Part shown: piece by piece, positions 17,945-26,526 of the stretch | Layout of the letters: each line of letters opens with the position of its first letter | Numbering within the stretch: the stretch's first letter is position 1 | DNA from: Alphaproteobacteria bacterium | GTDB lineage: Bacteria > Pseudomonadota > Alphaproteobacteria > Micropepsales > Micropepsaceae | Direction: 5' to 3' | Assembly: GCA_016124635.1 (NCBI GenBank) | Contig: WGNJ01000012.1 | Span: forward strand, 1 to 64,000 | Length of the DNA: 64,000 nt | The notes under the pieces: generated by a model | What the model was told of the DNA's origin: nothing | The model's database searches: none | The model's input: the letters and a program-made list of their open reading frames with translations, nothing else | Made by a program: the position numbers and the translations under genes

Positions 17945-18145
17945 TCAGCCTTCGTGGTGGAAAATGCGCGTCACGAGAAAGAGGATCAGTGCCACCACGG
18001 CGAGTGCCAGCACGGCCGTCCAGCCGCCGAGAACGGAATCCGCAACCGTCGAGATGACGAATCCCGCGAACCACTGAACGAAATCCCACGCGCGACCCAG
18101 CATATCCGAAGCTTGGGAAATCATTTTGGTGATAGCGTCGTCCAT
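17945..18145 (-). CDS. Small single-span membrane protein
   Basis: The 66-residue product has an amphipathic N-terminal half (MDDAITKMISQASDMLGRAWDF) and a hydrophobic C-terminal segment (about residues 38-60, WTAVLALAVVALILFLVTRIF) ending in HHEG. No family is recognised. It lies 10 bases beyond the stop of the convergent S9 peptidase. A GTG two codons earlier is an alternative start. Small size keeps confidence moderate, but the composition is typical of a real membrane peptide. Confidence 0.5.
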   Translation of the reverse strand: MDDAITKMISQASDMLGRAWDFVQWFAGFVISTVADSVLGGWTAVLALAVVALILFLVTRIFHHEG

Positions 18146-18366
18146 CAGCACACTCTAACCCCGATTGCCCTGATTGTCAGACAAGGGCCCGATAAGGGCG
18201 GTTTGATGGCAAATCGCCGCGATCCGGGCGAATCCCCAATCAACAGAGGCGTGAGCGTTGCGACTATGCCGCAGTCGCGGATGAACTCGGTGTCACGGAA
18301 CGGGTGGCAATCGCCGCACAAATCGCTAGGTTCGCGCGCCCGCAAATCACACCGTCTCAATTCGCC

Positions 18367-19242
18367 ATGAACGCCCCGATCAAAGAAGTGCTCGATCTAC
18401 TTGATCTCGAAGCCATCGAGGTCAACATCTTCAGAGGCACGAGCCCGAGCGATCGCTGGCAGCGCGTGTTCGGCGGTCAAGTGCTTGGCCAGGCGTTGGT
18501 CGCGGCAACCCGCACCGTCGAAGATCGCATCGCACATTCGCTGCATGCGTATTTCATTCGCCCGGGCGACCCGCGCGTGCCGATTCTATACGAAGTCGAC
18601 CGCGCAAGGGACGGCAAGAGTTTCACCACCCGTCGAGTGGTTGCTATTCAGCACGGCGAGCAGATCTTCAACATGGCGGTTTCGTTCCAGGTCGCCGAAC
18701 AGGGGCTTGAGCATCAAATCAAGATGCCGGTCGTGCCGCCGCCGGAAGACTTGGAGAGCGAGACGGAGCGGCGCAAACGCCTCGCCGTGCAGCTGCCCGA
18801 GGAGCAGCGTCACTGGTTCACCAAGCCGCGCCCGATCGAATTGCGCCCGGTCGAGGACGACGACCGCGATGTGCTGAACCCGGCGAAGCGCCCGCCGTTT
18901 CAACATGTCTGGATCAAGGCGACCGGCGAGATACCGTCGGCGCTGTCGCTGCATCAATGCGTGCTCGCTTATGCCTCCGACATGACGCTGCTCGATACCT
19001 GCTTGCTGCCGCACGGCATCAGCTGGTTCTCGGGCCGTCTGCAGTCGGCGAGCCTCGATCACGCCATGTGGTTTCATCACGCCTTTCGCGCCGACGAGTG
19101 GCTGCTCTACGCGCAAGACAGCCCGAGCGCATCCGGCGGCCGCGGCTTCAATCGCGGCAGCATCTTCACGCGTGACGGAAAACTCGTCGCCTCCGTCGCC
19201 CAGGAAGGCCTGATCCGCGTCCGCGAGCAGCCCAAGAGCTAG
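18367..19242 (+). CDS. tesB: Acyl-CoA thioesterase II
   Basis: The 291-residue protein is a double hotdog. The N-terminal half has VFGGQVLGQALVAATRTV and SLHAYFIRPGDP, and the C-terminal half has SLHQCVLAYASDMTLLDT, which contains the catalytic Asp, followed by ASLDHAMWFHHAF. It hydrolyses medium to long acyl-CoA to free acid and CoA in the cytoplasm, a step in fatty acid turnover. Length is normal for TesB. The ATG at the MNAPIKEV start is preferred; the frame remains open 21 codons further upstream without family similarity. It is monocistronic, with a hairpin-rich region after it. Confidence 0.93.
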   Translation: MNAPIKEVLDLLDLEAIEVNIFRGTSPSDRWQRVFGGQVLGQALVAATRTVEDRIAHSLHAYFIRPGDPRVPILYEVDRARDGKSFTTRRVVAIQHGEQIFNMAVSFQVAEQGLEHQIKMPVVPPPEDLESETERRKRLAVQLPEEQRHWFTKPRPIELRPVEDDDRDVLNPAKRPPFQHVWIKATGEIPSALSLHQCVLAYASDMTLLDTCLLPHGISWFSGRLQSASLDHAMWFHHAFRADEWLLYAQDSPSASGGRGFNRGSIFTRDGKLVASVAQEGLIRVREQPKS

Positions 19243-19301
19243 TCACCCGCGCATTAGCTCTTTGTTAACGATTCGACCGCTACCGTTGACACTCTAGTAA
19301 C

Positions 19302-19440
19302 CCCGACTTCCCGAAGTCGGGCTTGAGTCCCCAGCCGTCGAGTCGTCCCCCAATCATCCGACTCGCACGGTACCTAGGCGGCCGACAGCAACCCCCATTG
19401 CTGAGGGTAACGGGCGTGAATGTACCCAGCATTCACGCCC
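19302..19440. other. Hairpin-rich intergenic segment, candidate structured RNA or paired terminators
   Basis: Between the convergent thioesterase and MCP-like genes lie two perfect inverted repeats. CCCGACTT/AAGTCGGG (19302-19321) has a four-base loop. GGGCGTGAATG/CATTCACGCCC (19412-19440) has eleven pairs and a seven-base loop. ACCC/GGGT around 19391-19408 can form a third short stem. No U-tract follows either hairpin on either strand, which argues against simple intrinsic terminators. No open frame or ribosome site is seen. Function is unknown. Confidence 0.45.
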
Positions 19441-19481
19441 CCGCCTGTCTCTATTCGGAACAATGATCTTGTGTTTGTCGC

Positions 19482-21632
19482 CTAGCTGGCGATGCGGCGC
19501 TGCCGTTCGGCGTCGCCGGCGCGAGCGAGCGCCGCGGCGACATTGTTGAGGCGCTCGATCGACTCGAACACCGTCTGGATTGCGTGGTCCGTGCGCATAT
19601 CGGCAACGAAGGCGCGTTCTTGCTGCTCCGCGGCGCTTCCCGTTCCCTTCAACTCGTCGAAGCGCTTTGAAACCGCTTGCTCCGACAGCACCTCCGCGCG
19701 CGCCTCCAATCTGGCCGCGAGATTCGCAAGCAGCTCGACGTCGGAATTCGTCGTTTCGAATGAGACGTCGTCGTTTTCACCGGCGCCCATTACCGCTTCG
19801 AGCTGGCCGAACAGCCGTTGCGCGCGCTCCTCGATATCGGCGGCGGCATTGGCCGCATGTTGCGCCGCTTCGCTGGCAAGCCCGTTGCGCGCCCGGGCGG
19901 TTACTTGTCGCAATTCACGCGCCATCGAGCTTAGCGTATCGCGCAGAAGCTCCGCCCCGGGCGCCGCCTCTCGGGCGTAGATCTCGATCGCATCGGCGTG
20001 CCGGCTGAGCGTCGAGCCGAGTTCGTCATTTGCGCGGCGCGTCTCGGGCGCATTGCCGAGCTGCCGCATTTCCTCGGCGACCTCGATAAGCTCGGCACGA
20101 ATCTGATCCGGCCCCGGACCGCCGGTATTCACCGCATGCATCTCGGCCGCCAAACTGCCGAGCCGCTGCAGCACTTCGTCCTTTGGCACATCGGCGAGTG
20201 TTTTGGAGGTTGCGCCCTCTGCAGGTCCTTCCAACAACGCCACGGGCTGCACGCCCTCGCGTGCCGGCAACAGGCGTTCCTCGCCCAAATGCGCGATCAG
20301 ACGCGTAACCTCGTCGCGGACCTTGTCGGCGGCGCTGTTGACCGTGTCGGTGATTGCGCGCAGGTCGCCGCTGATCGCCGTGCGCATCGTGTCGCTCACC
20401 TGCGCGGCCTCTGAGGCCTCGCTCGCCTGCCGCAAGCCCTGCGCGGTCGCGCTCAGCTCGGCGAGCATCGCGCCGATACGTTCGTTTGCGCGCGCCGCGA
20501 TGTGCGCCAGCTCGTCGCCGCCGTGCACGAAGCGCCCCGCGACTTCGTCGACCCTGTGCGCACCCTCGGCCGCTGCGCTTGCCAGGGTTTGCGAGGACGC
20601 GCGCACGTTCTCGATGATCTGGCTGAAATCGCCGCGCAGCGCGTTCGCGGCCGTTCGAACCTCGTTGCTCGCTTGGCTGAGTTGAGCGATCGCCGCTTTG
20701 ATCTCGATGCGCTGCGTGGCGCTCGCTTTGCCCGACGCGATCTGCAACGCGTCCGCCGCGGCGTTGACCTGCGCGGTCAGTTTCTCGAAAACGACCGCGC
20801 CTGGCCCATCGAGCGTCAAATGCACTTCGCCCTGCGATGCCATTGTCTTGAGCGCCGGCAATTCGGAGAGATTGCGCCGCAACGCTTCCCCGGCGCGCGC
20901 AAGGCTGCCGATCTCGTCCCGCCGCTCCGTCCCCCAAATCCGCGGGCCGAGCGCACCTTCGGCGGCGCCGGAGAGGCTCCGTTCGAGCACTTGGAGCGGA
21001 TGGATGACGCGCGAACGCATCAGCCAAGCGCCGCCGATGAGGCCGCCAGTCAACAGGACGAGAACGATAAGGATGATCGCCTGCGATCGGTCGAGCATCA
21101 GCCCGAGCGCTTGGAGGGTCGTCGCGCGTTCGGTCTCGCTCAGCCGGTCGAGCGCGGCCGTCAGACTGAGATAGTTCGTTTCAAGTTGCGCGGCGCTGGG
21201 CAGCACTTTGGTCGCGTCGTCGCTTACGCCGCGCAGCCCGCTTGGCGGTGCCTCGGGCGCGAGTTCCGCCGTCTGCGAAAACACGTTGACGATGGCCTCG
21301 ACTTCTCGCGCCGCTGCGGCGCCGCCCTCGAGCTTCGTCAACTCGTTTGCTGCTCGTGCGGCTTCGCGCGCGCGGCCTACCAGGTCGGTGTGCGCAGCGG
21401 CGTCGCCGAGCCAATAGGCCCGGTAGGATTTCAGGAAGCCGTTGTGCCCAAGGGAATGCTCGATCGTGGCAATCCGCGCCCCGACGCGTTCGGACACACT
21501 TCCAGGGCCGCTTAGCTCACGCTGCAGCTGTCCGACATAGCCGATGTAGTAGGCACCGCATAGAATCAGCAAAGCCGCCACGGAAATGGCAGCCAGCAGA
21601 AACAGGCGGCTGACCCCTGTAAGCGTACGCAA
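19482..21632 (-). CDS. Two-TM, HAMP-containing MCP-like protein without the canonical signalling tip
   Basis: The 716-residue product has transmembrane helices at about 8-30 and 184-206, a roughly 150-residue periplasmic helical sensor, a HAMP segment (207-253) and a long helical cytoplasmic region like that of methyl-accepting proteins (Ala/Glu-rich heptads). The highly conserved hairpin tip of chemoreceptors (IAxQTNLLALNAAIEAARAGE type) is absent, so coupling to CheA/CheW is doubtful. A TTG start is chosen because GGAG lies nine bases upstream and the first membrane helix then begins at residue 8; the frame stays open 47 codons further upstream. Only a short ORF of 66 residues precedes it. 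Confidence 0.7.
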   Translation of the reverse strand: MRTLTGVSRLFLLAAISVAALLILCGAYYIGYVGQLQRELSGPGSVSERVGARIATIEHSLGHNGFLKSYRAYWLGDAAAHTDLVGRAREAARAANELTKLEGGAAAAREVEAIVNVFSQTAELAPEAPPSGLRGVSDDATKVLPSAAQLETNYLSLTAALDRLSETERATTLQALGLMLDRSQAIILIVLVLLTGGLIGGAWLMRSRVIHPLQVLERSLSGAAEGALGPRIWGTERRDEIGSLARAGEALRRNLSELPALKTMASQGEVHLTLDGPGAVVFEKLTAQVNAAADALQIASGKASATQRIEIKAAIAQLSQASNEVRTAANALRGDFSQIIENVRASSQTLASAAAEGAHRVDEVAGRFVHGGDELAHIAARANERIGAMLAELSATAQGLRQASEASEAAQVSDTMRTAISGDLRAITDTVNSAADKVRDEVTRLIAHLGEERLLPAREGVQPVALLEGPAEGATSKTLADVPKDEVLQRLGSLAAEMHAVNTGGPGPDQIRAELIEVAEEMRQLGNAPETRRANDELGSTLSRHADAIEIYAREAAPGAELLRDTLSSMARELRQVTARARNGLASEAAQHAANAAADIEERAQRLFGQLEAVMGAGENDDVSFETTNSDVELLANLAARLEARAEVLSEQAVSKRFDELKGTGSAAEQQERAFVADMRTDHAIQTVFESIERLNNVAAALARAGDAERQRRIAS

Positions 21633-21750
21633 GCAACCAGGCTCCGTCCCCCCGCTGGCCGGCGAAGCGGTGATTCGCGAATCGATTCTAGAGGACGGCC
21701 GGGGAGGGTGCGAGAGTCGAGGCGCCTTCTCCCCAAGGCCTTCTAAAGGT

Positions 21751-21951
21751 CTAGCGGGCCTCCAACTTGGCAATCAGCGCGTCCATTCGCGCAAGCACGT
21801 CCTCAGCGTTGGCGGCGGCTGCCTCATGCGCGAGCCGCCAGGCTGCCACGTGCTGCGTCCAGGTCTGGTGTAGTCGCGCGAGGCCGTCCGTCTCCTGGTA
21901 CAGGCCGCGGGTGTTCGCGGCGTGCTCGTTGGCGTCGAGTTGTAGTTGCAT
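21751..21951 (-). CDS. Small helical hypothetical protein (66 residues)
   Basis: MQLQLDANEHAANTRGLY begins a soluble, almost fully helical protein ending ARMDALIAKLEAR. The ATG has GAGGA nine bases upstream, which decides this start over a longer frame reaching 22032. It sits upstream of the MCP-like gene on the same strand and might be co-transcribed with it, and follows the hydroxylase gene by only 28 bases. No family is recognised; a small coiled-coil partner protein is possible. Confidence 0.5.
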   Translation of the reverse strand: MQLQLDANEHAANTRGLYQETDGLARLHQTWTQHVAAWRLAHEAAAANAEDVLARMDALIAKLEAR

Positions 21952-21979
21952 CGGATCGATCCTCAAGTGGGATCGAACG

Positions 21980-22846
21980 CTACGCGGTCGTGTGTAAAGA
22001 AGTGGTAGCCGGAACCTGTGTTGCGTCCTCATGCTTGCCGAGCGACTTGAACGAGATGAACGGGCAAGCGACGAGCCAAAACAAGTTGAAGGCCTCGCGG
22101 CCGCGCACCTCGTTGAGCCCGAGCGTCATGCCGGTCTGCCCATCGCGCGGTGCGGCCAGGTATGTGCCGAACAACCGATCCCACAGCGGCGTTACGACAC
22201 CGTAGTTCGAATCCGTCTCGCGCTGATAGGTCGAGTGGTGGATCCGATGCATATCCGGCGTAACGACCAGCCAGCGCGCGTTGCGGTCGAAGGCGTCGCT
22301 GAGCCGCACGTTCGAGTGAGAGAACATCGCGAATATGTTGAGCAGGATTTCATAGGCGAGCACGGCGACAGCCGGCGTACCCAGCGCGTAGATCACGCCG
22401 AGCTTGAGAATCTGACTCGATAGGAACTCGAAAGGATGCGAGCGAAATGCCGTCGTCGCATCGACCTCGAGATCGAGATGATGCACGCGGTGAAACGACC
22501 ACAGCCACGGCACTTTGTGACACGCGACGTGAAAGGCATAGAGCGTAAGATCGAGCGCCGCCAAGCTCAGCGGCGCCGCGATCCACCATGGCGTACCTGT
22601 TTCAGGGAAGAGGCCGATGCCGTGATCCTGCGCATACAAAGCTGCGGCCACGGCGACCACGGGAATGATCAAATGCAGAACCGTCCCGGTAAGCGCATTG
22701 ACGACGGTGAAGCCCATGTTCGCGGACCAGCGCGACACCAGTTCGACGGCCTGCTTGCGGCGCGGCCAGATGCGCTCCGCGACCACAAGAGTCGCGAACA
22801 TCGACAAGAATACGCCGAACTGCAGTAGGCCCCAATTGATCGTCAT
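21980..22846 (-). CDS. Sterol desaturase / fatty acid hydroxylase family membrane protein
   Basis: The 288-residue protein has about four hydrophobic helices and the histidine clusters that bind the di-iron centre of this family: His106-x3-His110 (FHVACH), His119-x2-HisHis122-123 (FHRVHH), and His200-x2-HisHis203-204 (MHRIHH), with His137 and His177 as likely extra ligands. Members hydroxylate or desaturate lipids using O2. Bacterial relatives act on sterols, carotenoids, ornithine lipids or hopanoids, so the substrate stays open. AAGGGG before the ATG supports the start. The gene leads a leftward group containing two unrelated genes. Confidence 0.88.
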   Translation of the reverse strand: MTINWGLLQFGVFLSMFATLVVAERIWPRRKQAVELVSRWSANMGFTVVNALTGTVLHLIIPVVAVAAALYAQDHGIGLFPETGTPWWIAAPLSLAALDLTLYAFHVACHKVPWLWSFHRVHHLDLEVDATTAFRSHPFEFLSSQILKLGVIYALGTPAVAVLAYEILLNIFAMFSHSNVRLSDAFDRNARWLVVTPDMHRIHHSTYQRETDSNYGVVTPLWDRLFGTYLAAPRDGQTGMTLGLNEVRGREAFNLFWLVACPFISFKSLGKHEDATQVPATTSLHTTA

Positions 22847-22907
22847 TGCTCAATTCCCCTTGGCGAAAGAACAATGACGCGTGAGCGTAAAATTCGCGTG
22901 TCGGGGC

Positions 22908-23438
22908 TTACGGAACGCGTTGCACCGCGATGGTCTTGCGTGGTTTCTGATAGAACTGGTCGCTGACCGTGATCCCGTTTTGCAGAAACATGCCCACGAC
23001 CGACGTGTAGGTGAAAGTGATCTCGGACATGATCACACTCTCGTTCGGTGGGACGAGCCCGGCGGGCAACGAGATCGAGGCGCCGACCTGACGTGGAGAT
23101 GTGCGCAGAGCGTCGCTCCAGGCTACGGTGGTGTTGCCCATCGCGTCAGCCTTCACGGAAGTGATCCGGATCGTCGCGTTGTTCGGGTCGAACGGTTGAA
23201 TCAAAATGCTGAGCGAGGCCATGATATCGTTCATGCCTGAATTGGTGATCTGCGTACTCTGGCCGACCAAATCTGATGCCGTCGCGGCGACCGACGTCAC
23301 CTTTTGATCGGCTAGGATGTAGTTGCCGATCTCGGCGACACCGAAGTAGGACGTGATCATCACCGGCAACAGCAAGCCGAACTCCACTGCCGACATGCCC
23401 GACGCGTCTTTGATAAAGCGTTTGGTGAGGCTCAGCAT
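22908..23438 (-). CDS. tadE: TadE-like pseudopilin of the Flp/Tad pilus
   Basis: The N-terminus MLSLTKRFIKDASGMSAVEFGLLLPVMITSY matches the TadE/TadF pattern: a short basic leader, then G-x-SAVEF with the conserved Glu at +5, then one transmembrane helix. The remaining 140 residues form a periplasmic domain with FTYTS and VSDQFYQKPR near the end. TadE-type proteins are processed by the TadV/CpaA peptidase and help assemble Flp fibres. It follows a second TadE-like gene by 16 bases, so both share a message. GGGAG upstream supports the start. It could equally be labelled TadF; the order suggests a TadE/TadF pair. Confidence 0.85.
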   Translation of the reverse strand: MLSLTKRFIKDASGMSAVEFGLLLPVMITSYFGVAEIGNYILADQKVTSVAATASDLVGQSTQITNSGMNDIMASLSILIQPFDPNNATIRITSVKADAMGNTTVAWSDALRTSPRQVGASISLPAGLVPPNESVIMSEITFTYTSVVGMFLQNGITVSDQFYQKPRKTIAVQRVP

Positions 23439-23454
23439 GACCGTCTCCCAGATC

Positions 23455-23988
23455 TTAGAACGGTTCGTTTTTGAAGGCGAATGACGCCGTCAACAGGCGG
23501 GCGTTGCCGTTCATGTTCACCAGTGTCTGACCGAAGTTCGGCGTGAGCACCGGCCAAGCGTAGAAGGCGCGCACGACGATGATGTCGCCCGCGCCGCCCA
23601 TATTGAATTGGAAGTTACCGGTCAGATTGCCGTTGGCATCGAGCGCTGCCGGCAGGTTCACGTTGCTGAAGCTGGTGAAGCGGCGGACGTCGATCGCCAA
23701 GTGCGCGTCGCACTTGAGCAGCATCGAAATCTGATTGCAGATCAACGTGCGGAACTGAGTCGACGACATATTCGCCGCCTGTGCTTGGCCCGTCTTGATT
23801 TGGCGCGCGGCAGCCGAGACGCCGTTCTGAAGCGTCTGCGACGCGTAATAGACCAGCGACGTGTCGATCACCGCGTACAGCAACAGAATGAACGGGATCG
23901 CAATGATCGCGAACTCGACCGCCGCCACGCCTTTGTTGGCGCGGCCAAAGCGGTTCAAGAACGTCATGGCGCGCTGTATGATAGCCAT
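23455..23988 (-). CDS. TadE/TadF-like pseudopilin
   Basis: From the ATG of MAIIQRAMTFLNRFGRANKG, the sequence continues GVAAVEFAIIAIPFILLLY, the TadE/F signature with Glu at +5 of the processed helix. The periplasmic remainder holds two Cys (LICNQ and LKCDAH). The start is fixed by GAGGAAGG upstream; a longer frame begins nine codons earlier. It is the first of a two-gene leftward unit. Together with TadG on the other strand it makes the minor-pilin set of the Tad system. Confidence 0.87.
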   Translation of the reverse strand: MAIIQRAMTFLNRFGRANKGVAAVEFAIIAIPFILLLYAVIDTSLVYYASQTLQNGVSAAARQIKTGQAQAANMSSTQFRTLICNQISMLLKCDAHLAIDVRRFTSFSNVNLPAALDANGNLTGNFQFNMGGAGDIIVVRAFYAWPVLTPNFGQTLVNMNGNARLLTASFAFKNEPF

Positions 23989-24295
23989 CGCAAACCTTCC
24001 TCTCGATCCGCGCACATTGCCGAACGGCGTCTAGCCGGGCCCACGCGCATGGAATCTCGGCTCTCGAATCTAAGATAGTCGTCGTGAGGAAATCGTAAGT
24101 ACAAACAAAAAATTCAGCATGGTTATATTTAGGTAAATCGAAAGAAGAAAGGTTTAATAGAATAAATAACCACGATAAGAGTCTGCGAGTTCAAATTAAC
24201 ACCTGATAAAGACTTGGCCGAGCATAGTCCGCACTGGCGACGAGCGCCCAAGTCCGGGCCTTGCACGCCTTTGGTTTGCCAGCGAGGCGAAAGCT
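23989..24295. promoter_or_regulatory. Divergent regulatory region between TadE/F pair and TadG
   Basis: This 307-base gap separates divergently transcribed pilus genes. Its middle (about 24080-24180) is markedly A+T-rich for this genome, with AATAAATAA and TATATTTA tracts likely to hold promoters. A weak CtrA-like site (TTAA-N7-TAAA) sits at 24196-24210. No gene or terminator is visible. Confidence 0.45.
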
Positions 24296-25804
24296 ATGAG
24301 CACCTTGATCTCTCGCGTCATGTCGCGCTTGCGCGCGTTCACGGGCGCTCGTGACGGCAATGTCGCCATGATCTACGCGCTGTCCCTGATTCCCATCATC
24401 GCGGCCACCGGCTCGGCGATCGATCTCTCGCGAGGTATGGTCGTCAAGATGCGATTGGGTGACGCGCTCGACTCGGCGGCTCTCGCCGTCGGCAGTTCCC
24501 TCGGTCTCACGTCTTCGCAGATGACGCAGAAGGCGCAGCAATATCTCGACGCGAACTATCCGAGCGGCGCCATCGGGCACATCAGCAATCTGAGTGTGAG
24601 TTCATCCGGCCAAGTTGTTACAGTGAGCGCGACCGCAACGGTTGAAACCGCCTTCATGGGCCTTTTCGGCGTCAACTACCTGACTGTGAACTCGAGCGCC
24701 GAAGTAACGCGTGACTCGAAGGGCCTCGAAGTTGCGCTTGTGCTCGACAACACAGGCTCGATGGCGCAATCGGGCAAGCTGCAAGCGCTCAAGGATTCCG
24801 CAAATACGCTGATCGATACGGTATGGGCGGGCCAAACGACGCCGAGCTACGCGAAAGGCGCGATCGTACCCTTCAGCTTTACCGTCCGCGTCGATACGAC
24901 GACGTTCGTCAACAATCATTGGGTCGACACGACGGGTCTGTCGTCGATGGCGTCCGTGAACTTCAGCAACAGCCGCTACGCGTTCCAGGTTTGGGCATCG
25001 ATGTCGAACAAGAGCTGGGGCGGCTGCCTGGAAGCGCGTCCCAACGGCTATGAGGAGCTCGACACCGCACCGACGACAGGCACGCCCGACACGCTGTGGG
25101 TGCCGTTCTTCCAGCCGGATGAACCGGACAGTTCGTCGTTTTGGGGCTATAGCGACAACTATTTGAGCGACGGCACGAACAGCTCAAGTGCCGACACCCA
25201 CCTCAAACGCTATCAAAAGTACAACGGCTCGAGCAGCAATGGCCCGAACAGCGGCTGTGATCTGCTTGCGATTCAGCCGCTGACAAACAACGCTACTACG
25301 CTGAAAAGCAAAATCAATGGCATGATCGCGACAGGCAATACGCACGTCAGCCTAGGAGTCGGCTGGGGATGGCGCGTCCTATCGCCGACGCCGCCTTACA
25401 CCGAAGGCTCGCCCTACGGCGACCCCTATTGGAACAAGGCAATGGTCGTGCTTACTGACGGTACCAACACGATGCCGATGACAAACACCTGGCATCAGTC
25501 CAATTACACAGCTTTCAACTATCTGGTGCGCAACAACCTGCTTACCTCCGGTGTCACGCACAGCCAGGGCAACGCCGAATCGGAGCTCGACAACCGCACG
25601 GCCACGGTATGTCAGAATGCCAAGGACGCCGGCATCCGCGTCTATTCGATTCTGCTGATGGAGAACTCGAACCGCGCGGTCAATCTGATGCGCAACTGCG
25701 CGACGTCGCCGGATCTCTACTTCAACTCTCCGAGTGCGTCCGAGTTGCAGGGTGTCTTCAACGCCATTGCGACAGACCTTTCGAACTTGCGCGTCAGCAA
25801 ATAG
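24296..25804 (+). CDS. tadG: TadG-like pilus protein with N-terminal TadE-like segment and vWA domain
   Basis: MSTLISRVMSRLRAFTGARDGNVAMIYALSL opens with a basic leader and a Tad-type transmembrane segment with GNVAMIYALSLIP. Residues about 145-500 form a von Willebrand A domain: VALVLDNTGSM supplies the MIDAS DxGxS-like motif (with Asn as second residue), and AMVVLTDGTNTMP the late Asp-Gly motif. The protein is inserted in the inner membrane with its domain in the periplasm, where Tad systems use TadG as a tether or anchor. The insert from about 240-340 is Ser/Asn-rich. It is monocistronic, ending with a strong terminator. Confidence 0.88.
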   Translation: MSTLISRVMSRLRAFTGARDGNVAMIYALSLIPIIAATGSAIDLSRGMVVKMRLGDALDSAALAVGSSLGLTSSQMTQKAQQYLDANYPSGAIGHISNLSVSSSGQVVTVSATATVETAFMGLFGVNYLTVNSSAEVTRDSKGLEVALVLDNTGSMAQSGKLQALKDSANTLIDTVWAGQTTPSYAKGAIVPFSFTVRVDTTTFVNNHWVDTTGLSSMASVNFSNSRYAFQVWASMSNKSWGGCLEARPNGYEELDTAPTTGTPDTLWVPFFQPDEPDSSSFWGYSDNYLSDGTNSSSADTHLKRYQKYNGSSSNGPNSGCDLLAIQPLTNNATTLKSKINGMIATGNTHVSLGVGWGWRVLSPTPPYTEGSPYGDPYWNKAMVVLTDGTNTMPMTNTWHQSNYTAFNYLVRNNLLTSGVTHSQGNAESELDNRTATVCQNAKDAGIRVYSILLMENSNRAVNLMRNCATSPDLYFNSPSASELQGVFNAIATDLSNLRVSK

Positions 25805-25823
25805 GGAAGTGCTCGATCAGGAG

Positions 25824-25852
25824 AAAGGCCCGGCCATCGGCCGGGCCTTTTT
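25824..25852. terminator. Strong bidirectional terminator
   Basis: GGCCCGGCC and GGCCGGGCC make a nine-pair stem with loop ATC, flanked by AAA on the left and TTTTT on the right, so it can end TadG on the plus strand and, in reverse, the GYF-domain gene whose stop codon begins at the T tract. Confidence 0.9.
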
Positions 25853-26379
25853 CATTGACCAGGGAGTGCGCCGCGCCAAAGTGACTTGATCGTCGCCTCG
25901 GCCCCCGGACCGAAATTGATCCACGCGGTACGCCGGTTTGTCGTGTCCGAAATGAAGAGCGGGTCGTTGCGGCCGACGTGGCTCGCCAAGTCCTTGCGTA
26001 TTTGGGAAAAGGGCACGTTCGTGTGCAGCAGCCACACGAAGTGGTTCAGCCGGTAGCTTGAGCCGAGCTTTGCGATGGCGCCCTCGAACGCAATGCTGGA
26101 GCCGGTGCGGAGCTCTGCGATAATCACAACCTTCGCCAGTTCCTTCTCGCTGACATCCGACGGCGGCGGTGGCGGCTGTCGGCTGGGGAACAAAGGCGCG
26201 AACTGCGTGTGCAAAGAGGCGATCATCCACGGATCGCGATTGCGCATCACCGGCGTATTCGGCGTTACCCGGCCTTCGCGCACGAATCCGGCTACCTGCT
26301 CTTCGGTATAGGGCCCGTACGACTTCCCGTCGACCGAGACAAACCAGGAATCAGGTACTGGCGCAGGCGAGATGGCCAT
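25852..26379 (-). CDS. GYF_2-domain hypothetical protein
   Basis: Residues about 10-50 carry the GYF_2-type fold: WFVSVDGKSYGPYTEEQVAGFV, then GRVTPNTPVMRNRDPWM, a small peptide-binding module that recognises Pro-rich sequences in other proteins. The rest (about 70-175) is an alpha/beta region (ELAKVVIIAELRTGSS, SYRLNHFVWLLHTNV) with no family I can name. It sits among pilus genes, but whether it serves the pilus is open. The start codon has only a weak ribosome site. Confidence 0.65.
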   Translation of the reverse strand: MAISPAPVPDSWFVSVDGKSYGPYTEEQVAGFVREGRVTPNTPVMRNRDPWMIASLHTQFAPLFPSRQPPPPPSDVSEKELAKVVIIAELRTGSSIAFEGAIAKLGSSYRLNHFVWLLHTNVPFSQIRKDLASHVGRNDPLFISDTTNRRTAWINFGPGAEATIKSLWRGALPGQ

Positions 26380-26473
26380 CGGCGACGTCCGAACGGAATC
26401 TCAAAGTGTCTGTCAGCGTTTGGTGAATGAACCGTTTCGATTTGGCAATAAGCAGTTGAGTTCCAGATTGGGA

Positions 26474-26505
26474 ACAAAAAAAGCCCGGCGCGGCGCGCCG
26501 GGCTT
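26474..26505 (-). terminator. Terminator of the pilus N-domain gene
   Basis: On the minus strand AAGCCCGGCGC pairs with GCGCCGGGCTT in an eleven-base stem with a three-base loop, then a run of seven T. It follows the stop codon of the leftward pilus N-domain gene by about 20 bases. Confidence 0.85.
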
Positions 26506-26526
26506 CTTTCGTCGAACTCTGGGAGC

